DNA from: Fusobacterium gastrosuis
GTDB taxonomy: Bacteria; Fusobacteriota; Fusobacteriia; Fusobacteriales; Fusobacteriaceae
Assembly (NCBI RefSeq): GCF_900095285.1
Contig: NZ_LT607734.1
Location: 124,001-188,000 of the forward strand
Direction of reading: 5' to 3'
Length of the DNA stretch: 64,000 nucleotides
Shown: positions 53,814 to 63,691 of the stretch, piece by piece
How the letters are laid out: every line of letters begins with the position of its first letter
How positions within the stretch are numbered: the stretch's first letter is position 1
Program-made: the position numbers and the translations under genes
Notes under the pieces: generated by a model
What the model was told of the DNA's origin: nothing
What the model saw: the letters and a program-made list of their open reading frames with translations, nothing else
The model's database searches: none

Positions 53814-56800
53814 TTATTTTAAGTTAAATTTCCATGAAGCCCCAATACCTGCCATTGCATCTGCACCACCACTTGAATCAGGAGCAACAGAAACTTTAGC
53901 TTGTACTCTGATATTTTCTGTTGGTGCTCCTTGGATACCAACTGCAACAGCTTGGTTTCCTCTATAAGTTCCGATAGCAGCTCCTACAACAGCTTGATTT
54001 ATTCCCATTTCTTGGAATTCAAGAGTAGACATAGCTGCAGAATTTGCAAGACCACTGTTAATTCTTCCATCTAACTTATCAATTCTCTTAGAGTTATTAT
54101 TGATAGCAGCCGCATGATTATTGATAACATCACCTATATCTTGTTTAACTTGATGTAATTGAGAACCATTTACAGCATCTCTTGAAGTTTCAGAAACTTC
54201 TCCATCAGCAATACCAGTTAATTTCTTACCGCCTATATCTAAAGCTCCATCTTTTGAAACATTTATTGTAACTTTTTGATCGTTACCATCTTTATCTTTT
54301 CCACCAACAAGAGTTATTGAAGAAATACCAGCTAAATCTTTAGCAAGTTTTATTTCTAGTTTTCCATTTTCTCCATTTTGAGAAGAAACAACTCCAATAT
54401 TTGCTCCATCAGATAACTTAGTATTATCAGCTTGACCACCAACTATGTTAACTTGTTTGTTAAGTTTAACAGCAGCTTTATCACCAATATCTCCCATAAA
54501 GTTTAGACCATCATTTAATGTTGCAACTTCTTCAGTAGATTTTGTTCCATCAGGATTTTTAGTTTCATAAACTATACGCGTCTTAGATTCTCCATCTTTT
54601 CCATTATTTCCATCAAGTCCTTTTGAACCATCTTTTACAGATATATTTGCACTAGCACCATCTTTTCCATCTGCACCTTTAGGACCTGTTAGACCTATTG
54701 TTCCATCTTTTCCGTTGATGACAACTGATGAACCATCTTTTCCATTTACTCCTATAGTTCCATCAACACCGTCTTTTCCATCGACACCTTTTTCACCAAC
54801 AGTTATATTGTTAGCTTTTAAGTCTTTGTCTAACATAATTTCAAGGTTACCATCTTTATCTATTTTAGTTTTGATGTTTTCTGATGAATATTGTTCATCT
54901 GCTTTAGTTCCGCTACCTTTTATTGTTAATTTTTCTCCAAGATTTTTATGTACTTCTCCAGAATTTCCAGCAAAATTCAATCCTTTTTCAGTTAATTCAT
55001 TTACTGTATTATTTTTAATATCTGTTATTTTGTTAGTTAACCCATCTTCAACATGTTTTAATTGATCTTCAGTTGCTGCTCTTCCACTTATTGGTTGAGT
55101 TTCTCCAACTTTCCATTCTTTGTTAGTTAAACCAGTGATTGTACCATCAGTTCCATTTATTTCAACTTTATCAAATTTTGCATTACCATTAGAAATAGTT
55201 GTTTTATCTCCAACTAATATAGTTCCTGTTTCTCCATCTACTGTGATTTGTTTATCAGTAGCATTTCCTAGAGTTACTTTATCTGATAATTTAATATCAA
55301 AATGTTTTCCACCAGCATCATTTGTAGTTTCTGTTAATATTAAATTAGTATTAGCCTTTCCATCTGCAAGTCCTTTATTTCCTCCATCTACTGATACAGT
55401 TGTATGTTTAGCTGCTTCTGTTTTTACAGAGTATAATTGAGAACCATTTATTGCATCTTTTGAAGTAGAAGAAACCTCTCCTGGTGCAACATTAGTGATT
55501 TTATTTCCACCATTATTAAGACCATTATTAGTTAAAGATACAGTTTTAGCACCATCAGTATTATTATTAATTGTAATCCCACTATTATTAATTACAGTGT
55601 TTCCTGTTGTTATTGTTCCATCATTACCAAGATTAATATTTTTAGCAAGTTTAACTTCTAGTTTACCATCTTTTTCAATCACTCCAATGTTTTTGTCAGT
55701 TAACTTGTCTTTATCTGCTCCACCGATAATTTCTAAAGTTTGATTTAATTTTTTAGAAATAACTGTGTCAGTATCACCTTTGAATTTTAATCCATCATTT
55801 AATGTCGCAACTTCTTCAGTATTTTTTGTACCATCTGGATTTATAGTTTCATAAACTATACGAGTTTTAGATTCTCCATCTTTTCCATTATTTCCATCAA
55901 GCCCTTTTGAACCATCTTTTACTGAAATCGTAGCAGAAGCATCTTTTCCATCTGCACCTTTAGGTCCTGTTAGTCCTATTGAACCATCTTTTCCATTGAT
56001 AACAACAGTTTCTTTACCATTACCATCAGTTACAACAATTTTACCATCTTTACCTTTTTCACCAACAGTAACTTTATTTATATCACTAATTTCTTTATTT
56101 AAAGAATATGTATAAGTTTGCTTTCCATTTTCTATTGTTTGTTTTACTGTTAAATTTTTACCAGCAGCAAAAACAACTTCATCTCCTGGTTTAACCAATG
56201 TTTTAGTTGCAGTTCCATCTAATGTTCCTCCATTAGCAGCTGCATTTGCATTCCATCCAGTATTTCCTAATGTTTTTATTAATGTTTCAGTTGTAACTAA
56301 GCCATCTTTACCATTAGTTCCAGGTTTACCATCAGTACCTTGTGTAATTTCACCTATAGTTACATCATATTTAACAACACCATTATCTGCAATTCTTGCA
56401 GTAGTATAGTTACCATTTGTGAAATCTAAACCTTGGTCTAACATTATTTTTTTTGAAGTTTCTATAGTTGTTCCTCCATTTGATTTATATGTCAATGGTG
56501 TGCTTGTGGCTGCATTTTCTCCATTATAAGTTACAGTAAATGTTTTCTTACCAGTTGTATTTTCTGTTGCTGAACTTACTGAAATAGGATTAGTTCCTAC
56601 TACATCAATTACTTCTTTCGCTGCATCTTGAACTGCTTTTTTTGATACTCCTACTTTATATGTTTCCCCTGCCTCTCCTGCTGGTTTTTTTGAGGCAGTA
56701 TTTATTGTCGCTATATTATCTGTTACAGTTTCATCTAAAACAACTTTTTCAACAGATTTAGCTGCAATATTTTTAACATCCCCTATATTAGCTACATTAG

Positions 56801-59800
56801 TATCAGTATCTCCACCACTTGCTACATTAGTAATTACATTATTTCCCATATTGATAGTTGAACTCGGTGATACTGTAAAGTTCTTAACTGTAGTAGTTCC
56901 TCCCACTGTTAAGTCCCCAGTTGTTGTCACACTTGTAAATGTTGGTGTCATAGATGTTGCTATAGTGAAATCTTTTCCATTTTGAGTTATTTCAATATTT
57001 GAACCATTCATAAATTTAACTGTATCTCCATTATTTACATCTGTAGCTGCTGTATTATTAGCTTGTACCTTAAATGAAGACATTTTAGAATTAATGTCAT
57101 TCTTAACTTTATCTGCTAGTCCTATTTCTAGTTTATCATTACTTGCATTAACTGTTATCTCATCTGTTTTACCATTTACAGCCAATGTTTCTCCAAGCTT
57201 TTTAGCTGCTGTTGTTGTTCCATTATCTCCTGTGAAAATAATTCCTTTGTTATCAACCTTATCTTTAGCATCTACTCCTTTTTGGATATCAGTTTTTGTA
57301 GTATCACTTAAATCTAATTTATAATCTGTTACATCTGTATTTCCAACAGCTGTTTCTTCTCCTTTTGTCATCTTCAATGCATCACTTACACTTACGCTTG
57401 CAGATTTATCCACTGCATTTACTACAAATGGGTCTGCTGTTGTTCCTGTTCCTGTAACTGTTGTATTTTTACCATCTTTCATTGCTGTTTTTGGTAATGC
57501 ATCTGTATTTACTTGTAATTTTTTGTCCACAACTTTAATAGTAGTGTCATCTACATTTACATCATAAGTAATTCCACCATTAGACACTTTCGCTGTTGTC
57601 GCATTTCCATCAACAAAATTAACAGAATCTCCAAATTTAACTTTTGCAACTTCTGTTGTATCGTTTACATTCGCTGTCCAGTATCCGGCATTAACAGCAT
57701 TAGCAACATCTTGAGTAGTAGCTATACCATTTGAAGTTCCAGCATTTATTTTTCCATCTGTTGTTGTATCAAAAGAACCTTTCTTTATATCCACAGTAAA
57801 TGTTTTCTTACCAGTTGTATTATCTGTTGCTGAACTTACTGAAATAGGATTAGTTCCTACTACATCAATTACTTCTTTCGCTGCATCTTGAACTGCTTTT
57901 TTTGATACTCCTACTTTATATGTTTCTCCTGCAGTTCCTGCTGCAGTTCCTGATAAAGTTGATACTGTTGCTATATTGTCTATTACAGTTTCATCTTTTA
58001 TCACTTTTTCAACAGATTTAGCTGCAATATTTTTAACATCCCCTATATTAGCTACATTAGTATCAGTATCTCCACCACTTGCTACATTAGTAATTACATT
58101 ATTTCCCATATTGATAGTTGAACTCGGTGATACTGTAAAGTTCTTAACTGTAGTAGTTCCTCCCACTGTTAAGTCCCCAGTTGTTGTCACACTTGTAAAT
58201 GTTGGTGTCATAGATGTTGCTATAGTGAAATCTTTTCCATTTTGAGTTATTTCAATATTTGAACCATTCATAAATTTAACTGTATCTCCATTATTTACAT
58301 CTGTAGCTGCTGTATTATTAGCTTGTACCTTAAATGAAGACATTTTAGAATTAATGTCATTCTTAACTTTATCTGCTAGTCCTATTTCTAGTTTATCATT
58401 ACTTGCATTAACTGTTATCTCATCTGTTTTACCATTTACAGCCAATGTTTCTCCAAGCTTTTTAGCTGCTGTTGTTGTTCCATTATCTCCTGTGAAAATA
58501 ATTCCTTTGTTATCAACCTTATCTTTAGCATCTACTCCTTTTTGGATATCAGTTTTTGTAGTATCACTTAAATCTAATTTATAATCTGTTACATCTGTAT
58601 TTCCAACAGCTGTTTCTTCTCCTTTTGTCATCTTCAATGCATCACTTACACTTACGCTTGCAGATTTATCCACTGCATTTACTACAAATGGGTCTGCTGT
58701 TGTTCCTGTTCCTGTAACTGTTGTATTTTTACCATCTTTCATTGCTGTTTTTGGTAATGCATCTGTATTTACTTGTAATTTTTTGTCCACAACTTTAATA
58801 GTAGTGTCATCTACATTTACATCATAAGTAATTCCACCATTAGACACTTTCGCTGTTGTCGCATTTCCATCAACAAAATTAACAGAATCTCCAAATTTAA
58901 CTTTTGCAACTTCTGTTGTATCGTTTACATTCGCTGTCCAATATCCTTCATTAACTGCTTTTGCCACATCACTTACAGTTGCTACTCCATCTGTTGTTGG
59001 ATTTTCTTTTACTTTTCCACCATCTGCTTCAAAAGTACCTTTTGTAACTCCAACTTTATAGTTTATTATATTGTTACCATCAGCTGTTCCATCGCCTGTT
59101 ACAGTAACTAATGTATCTCCATCAGCTTTTTCAACCGTTGTCTTGTAAGCATCTATTGTATATTTTCTGCTTCCATCTGCATTTGTCGCTTCATTTACAG
59201 AAGATATATTTTTTCCAGCTACTACTTCAGTCTTTGCAGCTATAATAGCATCATGAATAGTATTTTTATTAGTATCACCAATATTTGTCATAGTGAATTT
59301 TCCAGTGTCATCCCCTACCGTTTTAGTGTAATCTGCATTTCCACCTAATTTTCCTTTTAGAGATTCTGCCACATTTCCTACAACTTTATTAGTCATATAT
59401 AATTGTGAACCATTTATTGCATCTGTTGAAGTAGAAGAAATTTCTCCAGCTGCTACATTCATTATTCTTCTTTCAAGCCTTGCTGAACCTACTGTAACTG
59501 CTCCTGCAGCTGTTGCTCCAGCAAATCCACCATAAGTAATTTCATTTACAGTTGCTTTGTTTACTGTTCCAGTATCTCCAGCTGTTGTTGTTGTTCCTAC
59601 TGTTCCTTCTTTGTCTAAGTTTTTAGTTCCAATAGTTGCACCTTCAGCTATTGTACTATCATCTCCTAAGTATACCGAATTTGCTACTGTAGCAAATACT
59701 GATTTATCTGCTTTCACTCCAATTCCACTACCTAAAACATAAGTATTTGAAGTATTTATATAGTTATTATTTCCTATTGCTTTTGAATTTTCAACAGTTG

Positions 59801-61763
59801 CTGTGTCAGTCAACCCACTAGCAGTTTGTAATTTCCCATTTGTATCATAAGTTGCAGTTGCACCTATTTGGTTGTTATTTCCTAATACAGATACATTTGT
59901 TGATGTAGATCCCACTGCATTGTCATTTCCAAATGTATATGAACCTGCCCCTGATACTATTGATGGATCACCAAATGCTCCTGAATTAGCTCCACTTACA
60001 ATATTTCCTGTCCCAATAGATATTGAATTTTCTCCTGTTGCTGTTGCTCCATTACCTATTGCTATTGTATTTGGTTTTGAATTATTTAATTCTGCTATTT
60101 CATCATCTAACGCTTTTCTAGCAGTATCTACTGCTGCTTTAGCAGCTCTTGCTTCTGATGAATCAGCACCTTTTGATCCTACTGCACCCATATATGCTGC
60201 TTCTTTTTGAAATAAATCGTTCCATAAATCATTTACTGCTTTTGCTCCACCTTCAGCTCCTGCACTTGCATTTGTTCCTATTGCTATTCCATTTTGACCT
60301 GCTGCAATACTTTGATATCCCAAAGATAATGTATTTTTTGATACAGCTACAGCTTGACGAGCAAATGCTCCTGAATATTCTCCGAAAGCAGTAGTTATAT
60401 GTCCAACTGCTGCTGAAGATGTCCCTTCTGCTAAAGATTTATATCCTTGTGCAATAGCAGCTCCACCAGTTGCTTTAGAACGATTTCCTACTGCTATTGA
60501 AGCAATCCCACTTGCATTTGCTAAACGACCTAAAGCTGTTGTATGATTTGCTCCTGCATTTGCATTTACTCCTAAAGCAACAGCTTCACTTCCTACTGCT
60601 GTTGCAGATGAACCTACTGCAACAGAATGATCAGCTAAAACATTTGCTGAATATCCTACTGCTGTCCCATTTGCTGCTGCAACTTTTGATTTTGCTCCAA
60701 TTGATGTAGACAGACTATGATTAAATTCTTCTCCTGCTATTGCTTCAAATCCTAAGGCTGTATTGTATTGCCCCATTGATTTACTATCTGCCCCTATTGC
60801 AATGGCTTTTAATGGAATCTCAAAAACATTAGTTGATTTTTCTGTTAAGGTAACTTTTGCATTTCTACCAATAGCTATTGTATCTTCTGACTCTGCCTTT
60901 GCTTGTTTTCCTATTGCTATTGCATTATTTCCACTTGGTGGATTTGATATCCCTGCTTTATAATATCCTGCTGAAGCTTCATTTCCTATTGCTACCGTAC
61001 CTTCGCTTATTGCTTTAGCTGTGAACCCCGTAGCTACTGAATTAATCCCACTTGCAACAGCTCTAGCTCCAGTTGCTGTAGCTTTTTCTACTGCTTTAGC
61101 TTGAGAACCTAGAGCAGTTCCATCTCTTCCAGTAACATTTGCTTTATAACCTAAGGCTGTCCCTTCATCACCTGTAACACTCGTTTCATAACCTATTGCC
61201 GAACTTCCCCAACTATTAGCAATTGCTTTTCCTCCTAAAGCATTTGAATAATCACCTTTGGCTTTGGCTTGAACTCCAGTTGCAGTAGACCATTGAGCTG
61301 AAACTTGAGAATCTTGCCCATTGGCCATTGAAGCATATCCCATTGCTTTAGCATTCTGTCCTACTGCAGTTGAATATATTACAGCTTCAGCAGAATTTCC
61401 TATTGCAGTTGCTTGTTGACCTTTTGTAGTAGCTGAAGCACCTACTGCAGTAGAATTACTCCCAGGGCTATTACCATCAGCACTATATAAAGCTTTTGCA
61501 TCATCTCCTATGGCAACACTATTTGAGTGAGTAGTAGAAGAGCCTTTTCCTATTGCCATTTGGTTCCCTATTATCACGCTAGGAGTTCCATCAGCAATTG
61601 TTCCATAACTTGGTGTATAAGTAGCCGCTTCCAATGTACTTACACTCATAAATAACCCTGCAATCCCACATATTAGATATTTTACTGTTGTTTCAGCATT
61701 TATACTAATACGCCTTTTTAAAAACCTTTTTAATTCCCTTTCAAAATCTGATAACTTATTCAT
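53814..61763 (-). CDS. Large trimeric autotransporter adhesin (YadA/Hia type, type Vc)
   Basis: 2649 residues. An extended N terminus (MNKLSDFERELKRFLKRRIS) precedes the signal helix ending VSTLEA. The head (about 60-640) is built of YadA-like repeats of the AxAIGxxAxA kind. Necks with DAINGSQL occur near 774, 2101 and 2529. The stalk contains two copies of a 420-residue unit (part of it identical, about 941-1253 and 1361-1673) and collagen-like Gly-x-y stretches (near 1818, 1930 and 2340). The last ~90 residues are the YadA anchor (FQEMGINQAVVGAAIGTYRGN ... GIGASWKFNLK), which forms the 12-strand barrel as a trimer. Surface adhesin; binding partner unknown. CbpF of F. nucleatum is a smaller relative by type. 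The leader is about 250 bases. Confidence 0.93.
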   Translation of the reverse strand: MNKLSDFERELKRFLKRRISINAETTVKYLICGIAGLFMSVSTLEAATYTPSYGTIADGTPSVIIGNQMAIGKGSSTTHSNSVAIGDDAKALYSADGNSPGSNSTAVGASATTKGQQATAIGNSAEAVIYSTAVGQNAKAMGYASMANGQDSQVSAQWSTATGVQAKAKGDYSNALGGKAIANSWGSSAIGYETSVTGDEGTALGYKANVTGRDGTALGSQAKAVEKATATGARAVASGINSVATGFTAKAISEGTVAIGNEASAGYYKAGISNPPSGNNAIAIGKQAKAESEDTIAIGRNAKVTLTEKSTNVFEIPLKAIAIGADSKSMGQYNTALGFEAIAGEEFNHSLSTSIGAKSKVAAANGTAVGYSANVLADHSVAVGSSATAVGSEAVALGVNANAGANHTTALGRLANASGIASIAVGNRSKATGGAAIAQGYKSLAEGTSSAAVGHITTAFGEYSGAFARQAVAVSKNTLSLGYQSIAAGQNGIAIGTNASAGAEGGAKAVNDLWNDLFQKEAAYMGAVGSKGADSSEARAAKAAVDTARKALDDEIAELNNSKPNTIAIGNGATATGENSISIGTGNIVSGANSGAFGDPSIVSGAGSYTFGNDNAVGSTSTNVSVLGNNNQIGATATYDTNGKLQTASGLTDTATVENSKAIGNNNYINTSNTYVLGSGIGVKADKSVFATVANSVYLGDDSTIAEGATIGTKNLDKEGTVGTTTTAGDTGTVNKATVNEITYGGFAGATAAGAVTVGSARLERRIMNVAAGEISSTSTDAINGSQLYMTNKVVGNVAESLKGKLGGNADYTKTVGDDTGKFTMTNIGDTNKNTIHDAIIAAKTEVVAGKNISSVNEATNADGSRKYTIDAYKTTVEKADGDTLVTVTGDGTADGNNIINYKVGVTKGTFEADGGKVKENPTTDGVATVSDVAKAVNEGYWTANVNDTTEVAKVKFGDSVNFVDGNATTAKVSNGGITYDVNVDDTTIKVVDKKLQVNTDALPKTAMKDGKNTTVTGTGTTADPFVVNAVDKSASVSVSDALKMTKGEETAVGNTDVTDYKLDLSDTTKTDIQKGVDAKDKVDNKGIIFTGDNGTTTAAKKLGETLAVNGKTDEITVNASNDKLEIGLADKVKNDINSKMSSFKVQANNTAATDVNNGDTVKFMNGSNIEITQNGKDFTIATSMTPTFTSVTTTGDLTVGGTTTVKNFTVSPSSTINMGNNVITNVASGGDTDTNVANIGDVKNIAAKSVEKVIKDETVIDNIATVSTLSGTAAGTAGETYKVGVSKKAVQDAAKEVIDVVGTNPISVSSATDNTTGKKTFTVDIKKGSFDTTTDGKINAGTSNGIATTQDVANAVNAGYWTANVNDTTEVAKVKFGDSVNFVDGNATTAKVSNGGITYDVNVDDTTIKVVDKKLQVNTDALPKTAMKDGKNTTVTGTGTTADPFVVNAVDKSASVSVSDALKMTKGEETAVGNTDVTDYKLDLSDTTKTDIQKGVDAKDKVDNKGIIFTGDNGTTTAAKKLGETLAVNGKTDEITVNASNDKLEIGLADKVKNDINSKMSSFKVQANNTAATDVNNGDTVKFMNGSNIEITQNGKDFTIATSMTPTFTSVTTTGDLTVGGTTTVKNFTVSPSSTINMGNNVITNVASGGDTDTNVANIGDVKNIAAKSVEKVVLDETVTDNIATINTASKKPAGEAGETYKVGVSKKAVQDAAKEVIDVVGTNPISVSSATENTTGKKTFTVTYNGENAATSTPLTYKSNGGTTIETSKKIMLDQGLDFTNGNYTTARIADNGVVKYDVTIGEITQGTDGKPGTNGKDGLVTTETLIKTLGNTGWNANAAANGGTLDGTATKTLVKPGDEVVFAAGKNLTVKQTIENGKQTYTYSLNKEISDINKVTVGEKGKDGKIVVTDGNGKETVVINGKDGSIGLTGPKGADGKDASATISVKDGSKGLDGNNGKDGESKTRIVYETINPDGTKNTEEVATLNDGLKFKGDTDTVISKKLNQTLEIIGGADKDKLTDKNIGVIEKDGKLEVKLAKNINLGNDGTITTGNTVINNSGITINNNTDGAKTVSLTNNGLNNGGNKITNVAPGEVSSTSKDAINGSQLYSVKTEAAKHTTVSVDGGNKGLADGKANTNLILTETTNDAGGKHFDIKLSDKVTLGNATDKQITVDGETGTILVGDKTTISNGNAKFDKVEINGTDGTITGLTNKEWKVGETQPISGRAATEDQLKHVEDGLTNKITDIKNNTVNELTEKGLNFAGNSGEVHKNLGEKLTIKGSGTKADEQYSSENIKTKIDKDGNLEIMLDKDLKANNITVGEKGVDGKDGVDGTIGVNGKDGSSVVINGKDGTIGLTGPKGADGKDGASANISVKDGSKGLDGNNGKDGESKTRIVYETKNPDGTKSTEEVATLNDGLNFMGDIGDKAAVKLNKQVNIVGGQADNTKLSDGANIGVVSSQNGENGKLEIKLAKDLAGISSITLVGGKDKDGNDQKVTINVSKDGALDIGGKKLTGIADGEVSETSRDAVNGSQLHQVKQDIGDVINNHAAAINNNSKRIDKLDGRINSGLANSAAMSTLEFQEMGINQAVVGAAIGTYRGNQAVAVGIQGAPTENIRVQAKVSVAPDSSGGADAMAGIGASWKFNLK
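56743..57680. repeat. 938-bp direct repeat, copy A, inside the adhesin gene
   Basis: Identical base for base to 58003-58940, including synonymous positions. The full unit with diverged edges is 1260 bp (420 codons, in frame). Confidence 0.95.
58003..58940. repeat. 938-bp direct repeat, copy B, inside the adhesin gene
   Basis: Second copy, offset exactly 1260 bp. It begins in ACTTTTTC and ends at TGTCCA, where copy A continues with G and copy B with A. Confidence 0.95.
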
Positions 61764-62016
61764 ATATTCCCCCTTAAATAAATTTTCAAAATGCTATATT
61801 TTAAATATTTTTAATTGATTTTAATTGTTTTTTTAACACTACTTAACTTCTATTGAAATAAAATCTTAATTAATTTATAAATTTTTAAGTGGAATTATAA
61901 TAAGAATGAATTATTAAATTTCATAGAAAGACATCTAAGTTTTTTACTTTTAATTTGTTAATAAATAAAAAAAATGTTAAAAAAAAAAAATAAACTATAA
62001 AAAATAGTCGACTTAT

Positions 62017-62045
62017 AATATATACTTAATAATATTTTTTGTCAA
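62017..62045 (-). promoter_or_regulatory. Promoter of the adhesin gene
   Basis: Minus strand TTGACA (62045-62040), 17 bp, TATATT (62022-62017). A start near 62010 gives a leader of about 245 bases. Confidence 0.7.
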
Positions 62046-62323
62046 TAAGGCCTTGATTTTAAAAAAAATTTTAAAAACAAAACATAGATTTCCGTATAAA
62101 GAACAAAAAATATACAAATTTAGTAATATTACATAAATATATATATATAGAAAAATTTATTTATTTTAGTGAAATACTATAAAAATGGGCATAACTTTTA
62201 AAATTAAACTAAATTAAAAAAGTCATATATAAATTTAAAAAAATATTTATTTTCAAAGAAAAAAATGATTAAAAAAAAATAGATAACATGCGTATTTTCA
62301 TAGGTTTAAGACTAAAAATCAGT

Positions 62324-62371
62324 TATTATATAAATTATATATATATATATATATATATAATTTATATAATA
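62324..62371. repeat. 48-bp perfect A/T palindrome with a TA run
   Basis: The arms begin TATTATATAAATTAT and meet in an alternating TA run. It could extrude as a cruciform. Confidence 0.85.
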
Positions 62372-62438
62372 TATGTTTAGATGTTACTTTGTTATTTGAT
62401 AAAATATCCACATTTTAATGAAAATAGTATTTGAAATA

Positions 62439-62472
62439 AAAAAAGTACCCATTTTTATTTAGGGTACATTTT
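62439..62472 (-). terminator. Terminator of lrgAB
   Basis: AAAGTACCC with GGGTAC, loop about 10 bases. On the minus strand the stem ends in TTTTTTT. Confidence 0.8.
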
Positions 62473-62496
62473 ATTTTTATAGGCTGCTTCTGCTTT

Positions 62497-63189
62497 TTAA
62501 ACTAGAAATTTTAAAATTGGTGCCCAAATAAGAGTTAAAATACCTGCAAAAACAATTGATAAAGCACTCATAGAACCTTCTACTTCTCCCATTTCCATAG
62601 CTTTAGATGTCCCAACAGCATGACTTGCCACTCCTATTCCTATTCCTTTTGCAACAGAATGCTTAATTCTAAAAATTTTACATATAAATGGTGCAGAAAC
62701 ATTTCCTGTTATTCCTGTTAAAATGATTCCAAGCACAGTTAGAGAGGGAATTCCTCCCAATATTGAACTAACTTCTATACCAATAGGGGTGGTTATGGAC
62801 TTTGGCATAAAAGAATAAAGTAGAGTTTTATCTACATCTAATAATTTTCCTAACAGAATGACTGAAATAATTCCTATAAATGAGCCCATAATTGCACCAG
62901 TCATAACGGGAATAAAATATTTTTTAAATAGATTCCATTGTTTATAAAGGGGTAGGGCAAGTGCAACAGTTGCAGGTCCTAAGAAGAAATTTATTATGCT
63001 TGCACCTTTAAAATAGCTATCTGTTGAAATATCAAAAGTTTTTAAAATTGCAATAACTATCAATGTTCCTATTAAAAGTGGATTAAAAATCGGAGATTGA
63101 GTTTTCTTAAAAATGAATTTTCCAATTTCAAAAGCAATAAAACTTATTACTATTCCAAAGAATAAATCATTAACAATCATTTCTTTCAT
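62497..63189 (-). CDS. lrgB: LrgB/CidB family membrane protein
   Basis: 230 residues with seven or so hydrophobic helices. Family markers: FLGPATVALALPLYKQ, PKSITTPIGIEVSSILGGIPSLT and GIGIGVASHAVGTSKAMEMGEVEGSMSALSI. In staphylococci LrgAB opposes holin-like CidAB in control of autolysis; in others LrgB-like proteins move pyruvate or glycolate. Starts one base after lrgA ends. Confidence 0.95.
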   Translation of the reverse strand: MKEMIVNDLFFGIVISFIAFEIGKFIFKKTQSPIFNPLLIGTLIVIAILKTFDISTDSYFKGASIINFFLGPATVALALPLYKQWNLFKKYFIPVMTGAIMGSFIGIISVILLGKLLDVDKTLLYSFMPKSITTPIGIEVSSILGGIPSLTVLGIILTGITGNVSAPFICKIFRIKHSVAKGIGIGVASHAVGTSKAMEMGEVEGSMSALSIVFAGILTLIWAPILKFLV

Positions 63190-63561
63190 CTAATTCTCAT
63201 CTCCTTTATCGGATTTTCTCTTTTCAGTAAGCTCTATCATAAACTGAACTATCTTACCAGTTGTTCCCATAGTTATTAATGTTGTCAAAATTATTAGTAT
63301 GATAACTTTTATAAATTGTCCATCTAAAAAATGAATGTTATCCAATATTCTAACAGCTGGAGGCATAAATAAAATTGTCATATTTAATATAAGCACAGCC
63401 ACAGCATTTTCAACTTTTTCAACTTTCAAAACTTTAGTGTAAAGTAGTATAAAAAATAGAACCATTCCTATAATTGTTCCGGGCACAGGTAATTTAAAAA
63501 CTTTTGAAATTATTATACCTATATAATTTATTATAAATAAAATTATAAATTCGTTAAGCAT
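63190..63561 (-). CDS. lrgA: LrgA/CidA family holin-like membrane protein
   Basis: 123 residues, four membrane helices. KLPVPGTIIGMVLFFILLY is the family signature (LPxPGxxxGM), and ILNMTILFMPPAVRILD follows. Partner of lrgB with no gap. The charged C-terminal tail is cytosolic. AAGGAGTAAAAG before the ATG. Confidence 0.94.
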   Translation of the reverse strand: MLNEFIILFIINYIGIIISKVFKLPVPGTIIGMVLFFILLYTKVLKVEKVENAVAVLILNMTILFMPPAVRILDNIHFLDGQFIKVIILIILTTLITMGTTGKIVQFMIELTEKRKSDKGDEN

Positions 63562-63604
63562 CTTTTACTCCTTAATAACATTCCAATAAGTGAAACAATT
63601 AATA

Positions 63605-63658
63605 AAAAGAGCCGACTTCGTCAGCTAACTCTTGCTGCCGAAGTGGCTCGAGGGCTTT
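63605..63658 (-). repeat. Dispersed hairpin repeat at the 3' end of lysS, terminator-like
   Basis: GAGCCGACTTCG ... CGAAGTGGCTC with the core GTCAGCTAACTCTTGCTGC. The minus-strand stem is followed by TTTTTATT, so it can end the lysS transcript. The tail CGAGGGCTTTAG matches the 30.9-kb copies. Confidence 0.8.
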
Positions 63659-63691
63659 AGTTTTACTTCTTTTTTAAAAAAATAGAATATA

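Larger units (their letters stand above)
61764..62496. other. A/T-rich region between the adhesin and lrgB: leader, promoter, palindrome, terminator
   Basis: Over 85% A/T with no open frame. It holds the adhesin's long leader (61764 to about 62010), its promoter, a perfect A/T palindrome and the lrgB terminator. I see no riboswitch or sRNA-like structure in the leader. Confidence 0.7.

Noticed and set aside
57094-58584. Identical plus-strand open frames at 57094-57324 and 58354-58584, and other long plus-strand frames over 54.7-61.0 kb
   Set aside because: They are antisense shadows of the repeat-rich adhesin gene, hydrophobic by codon reflection, without ribosome sites. Their identity only mirrors the duplication.
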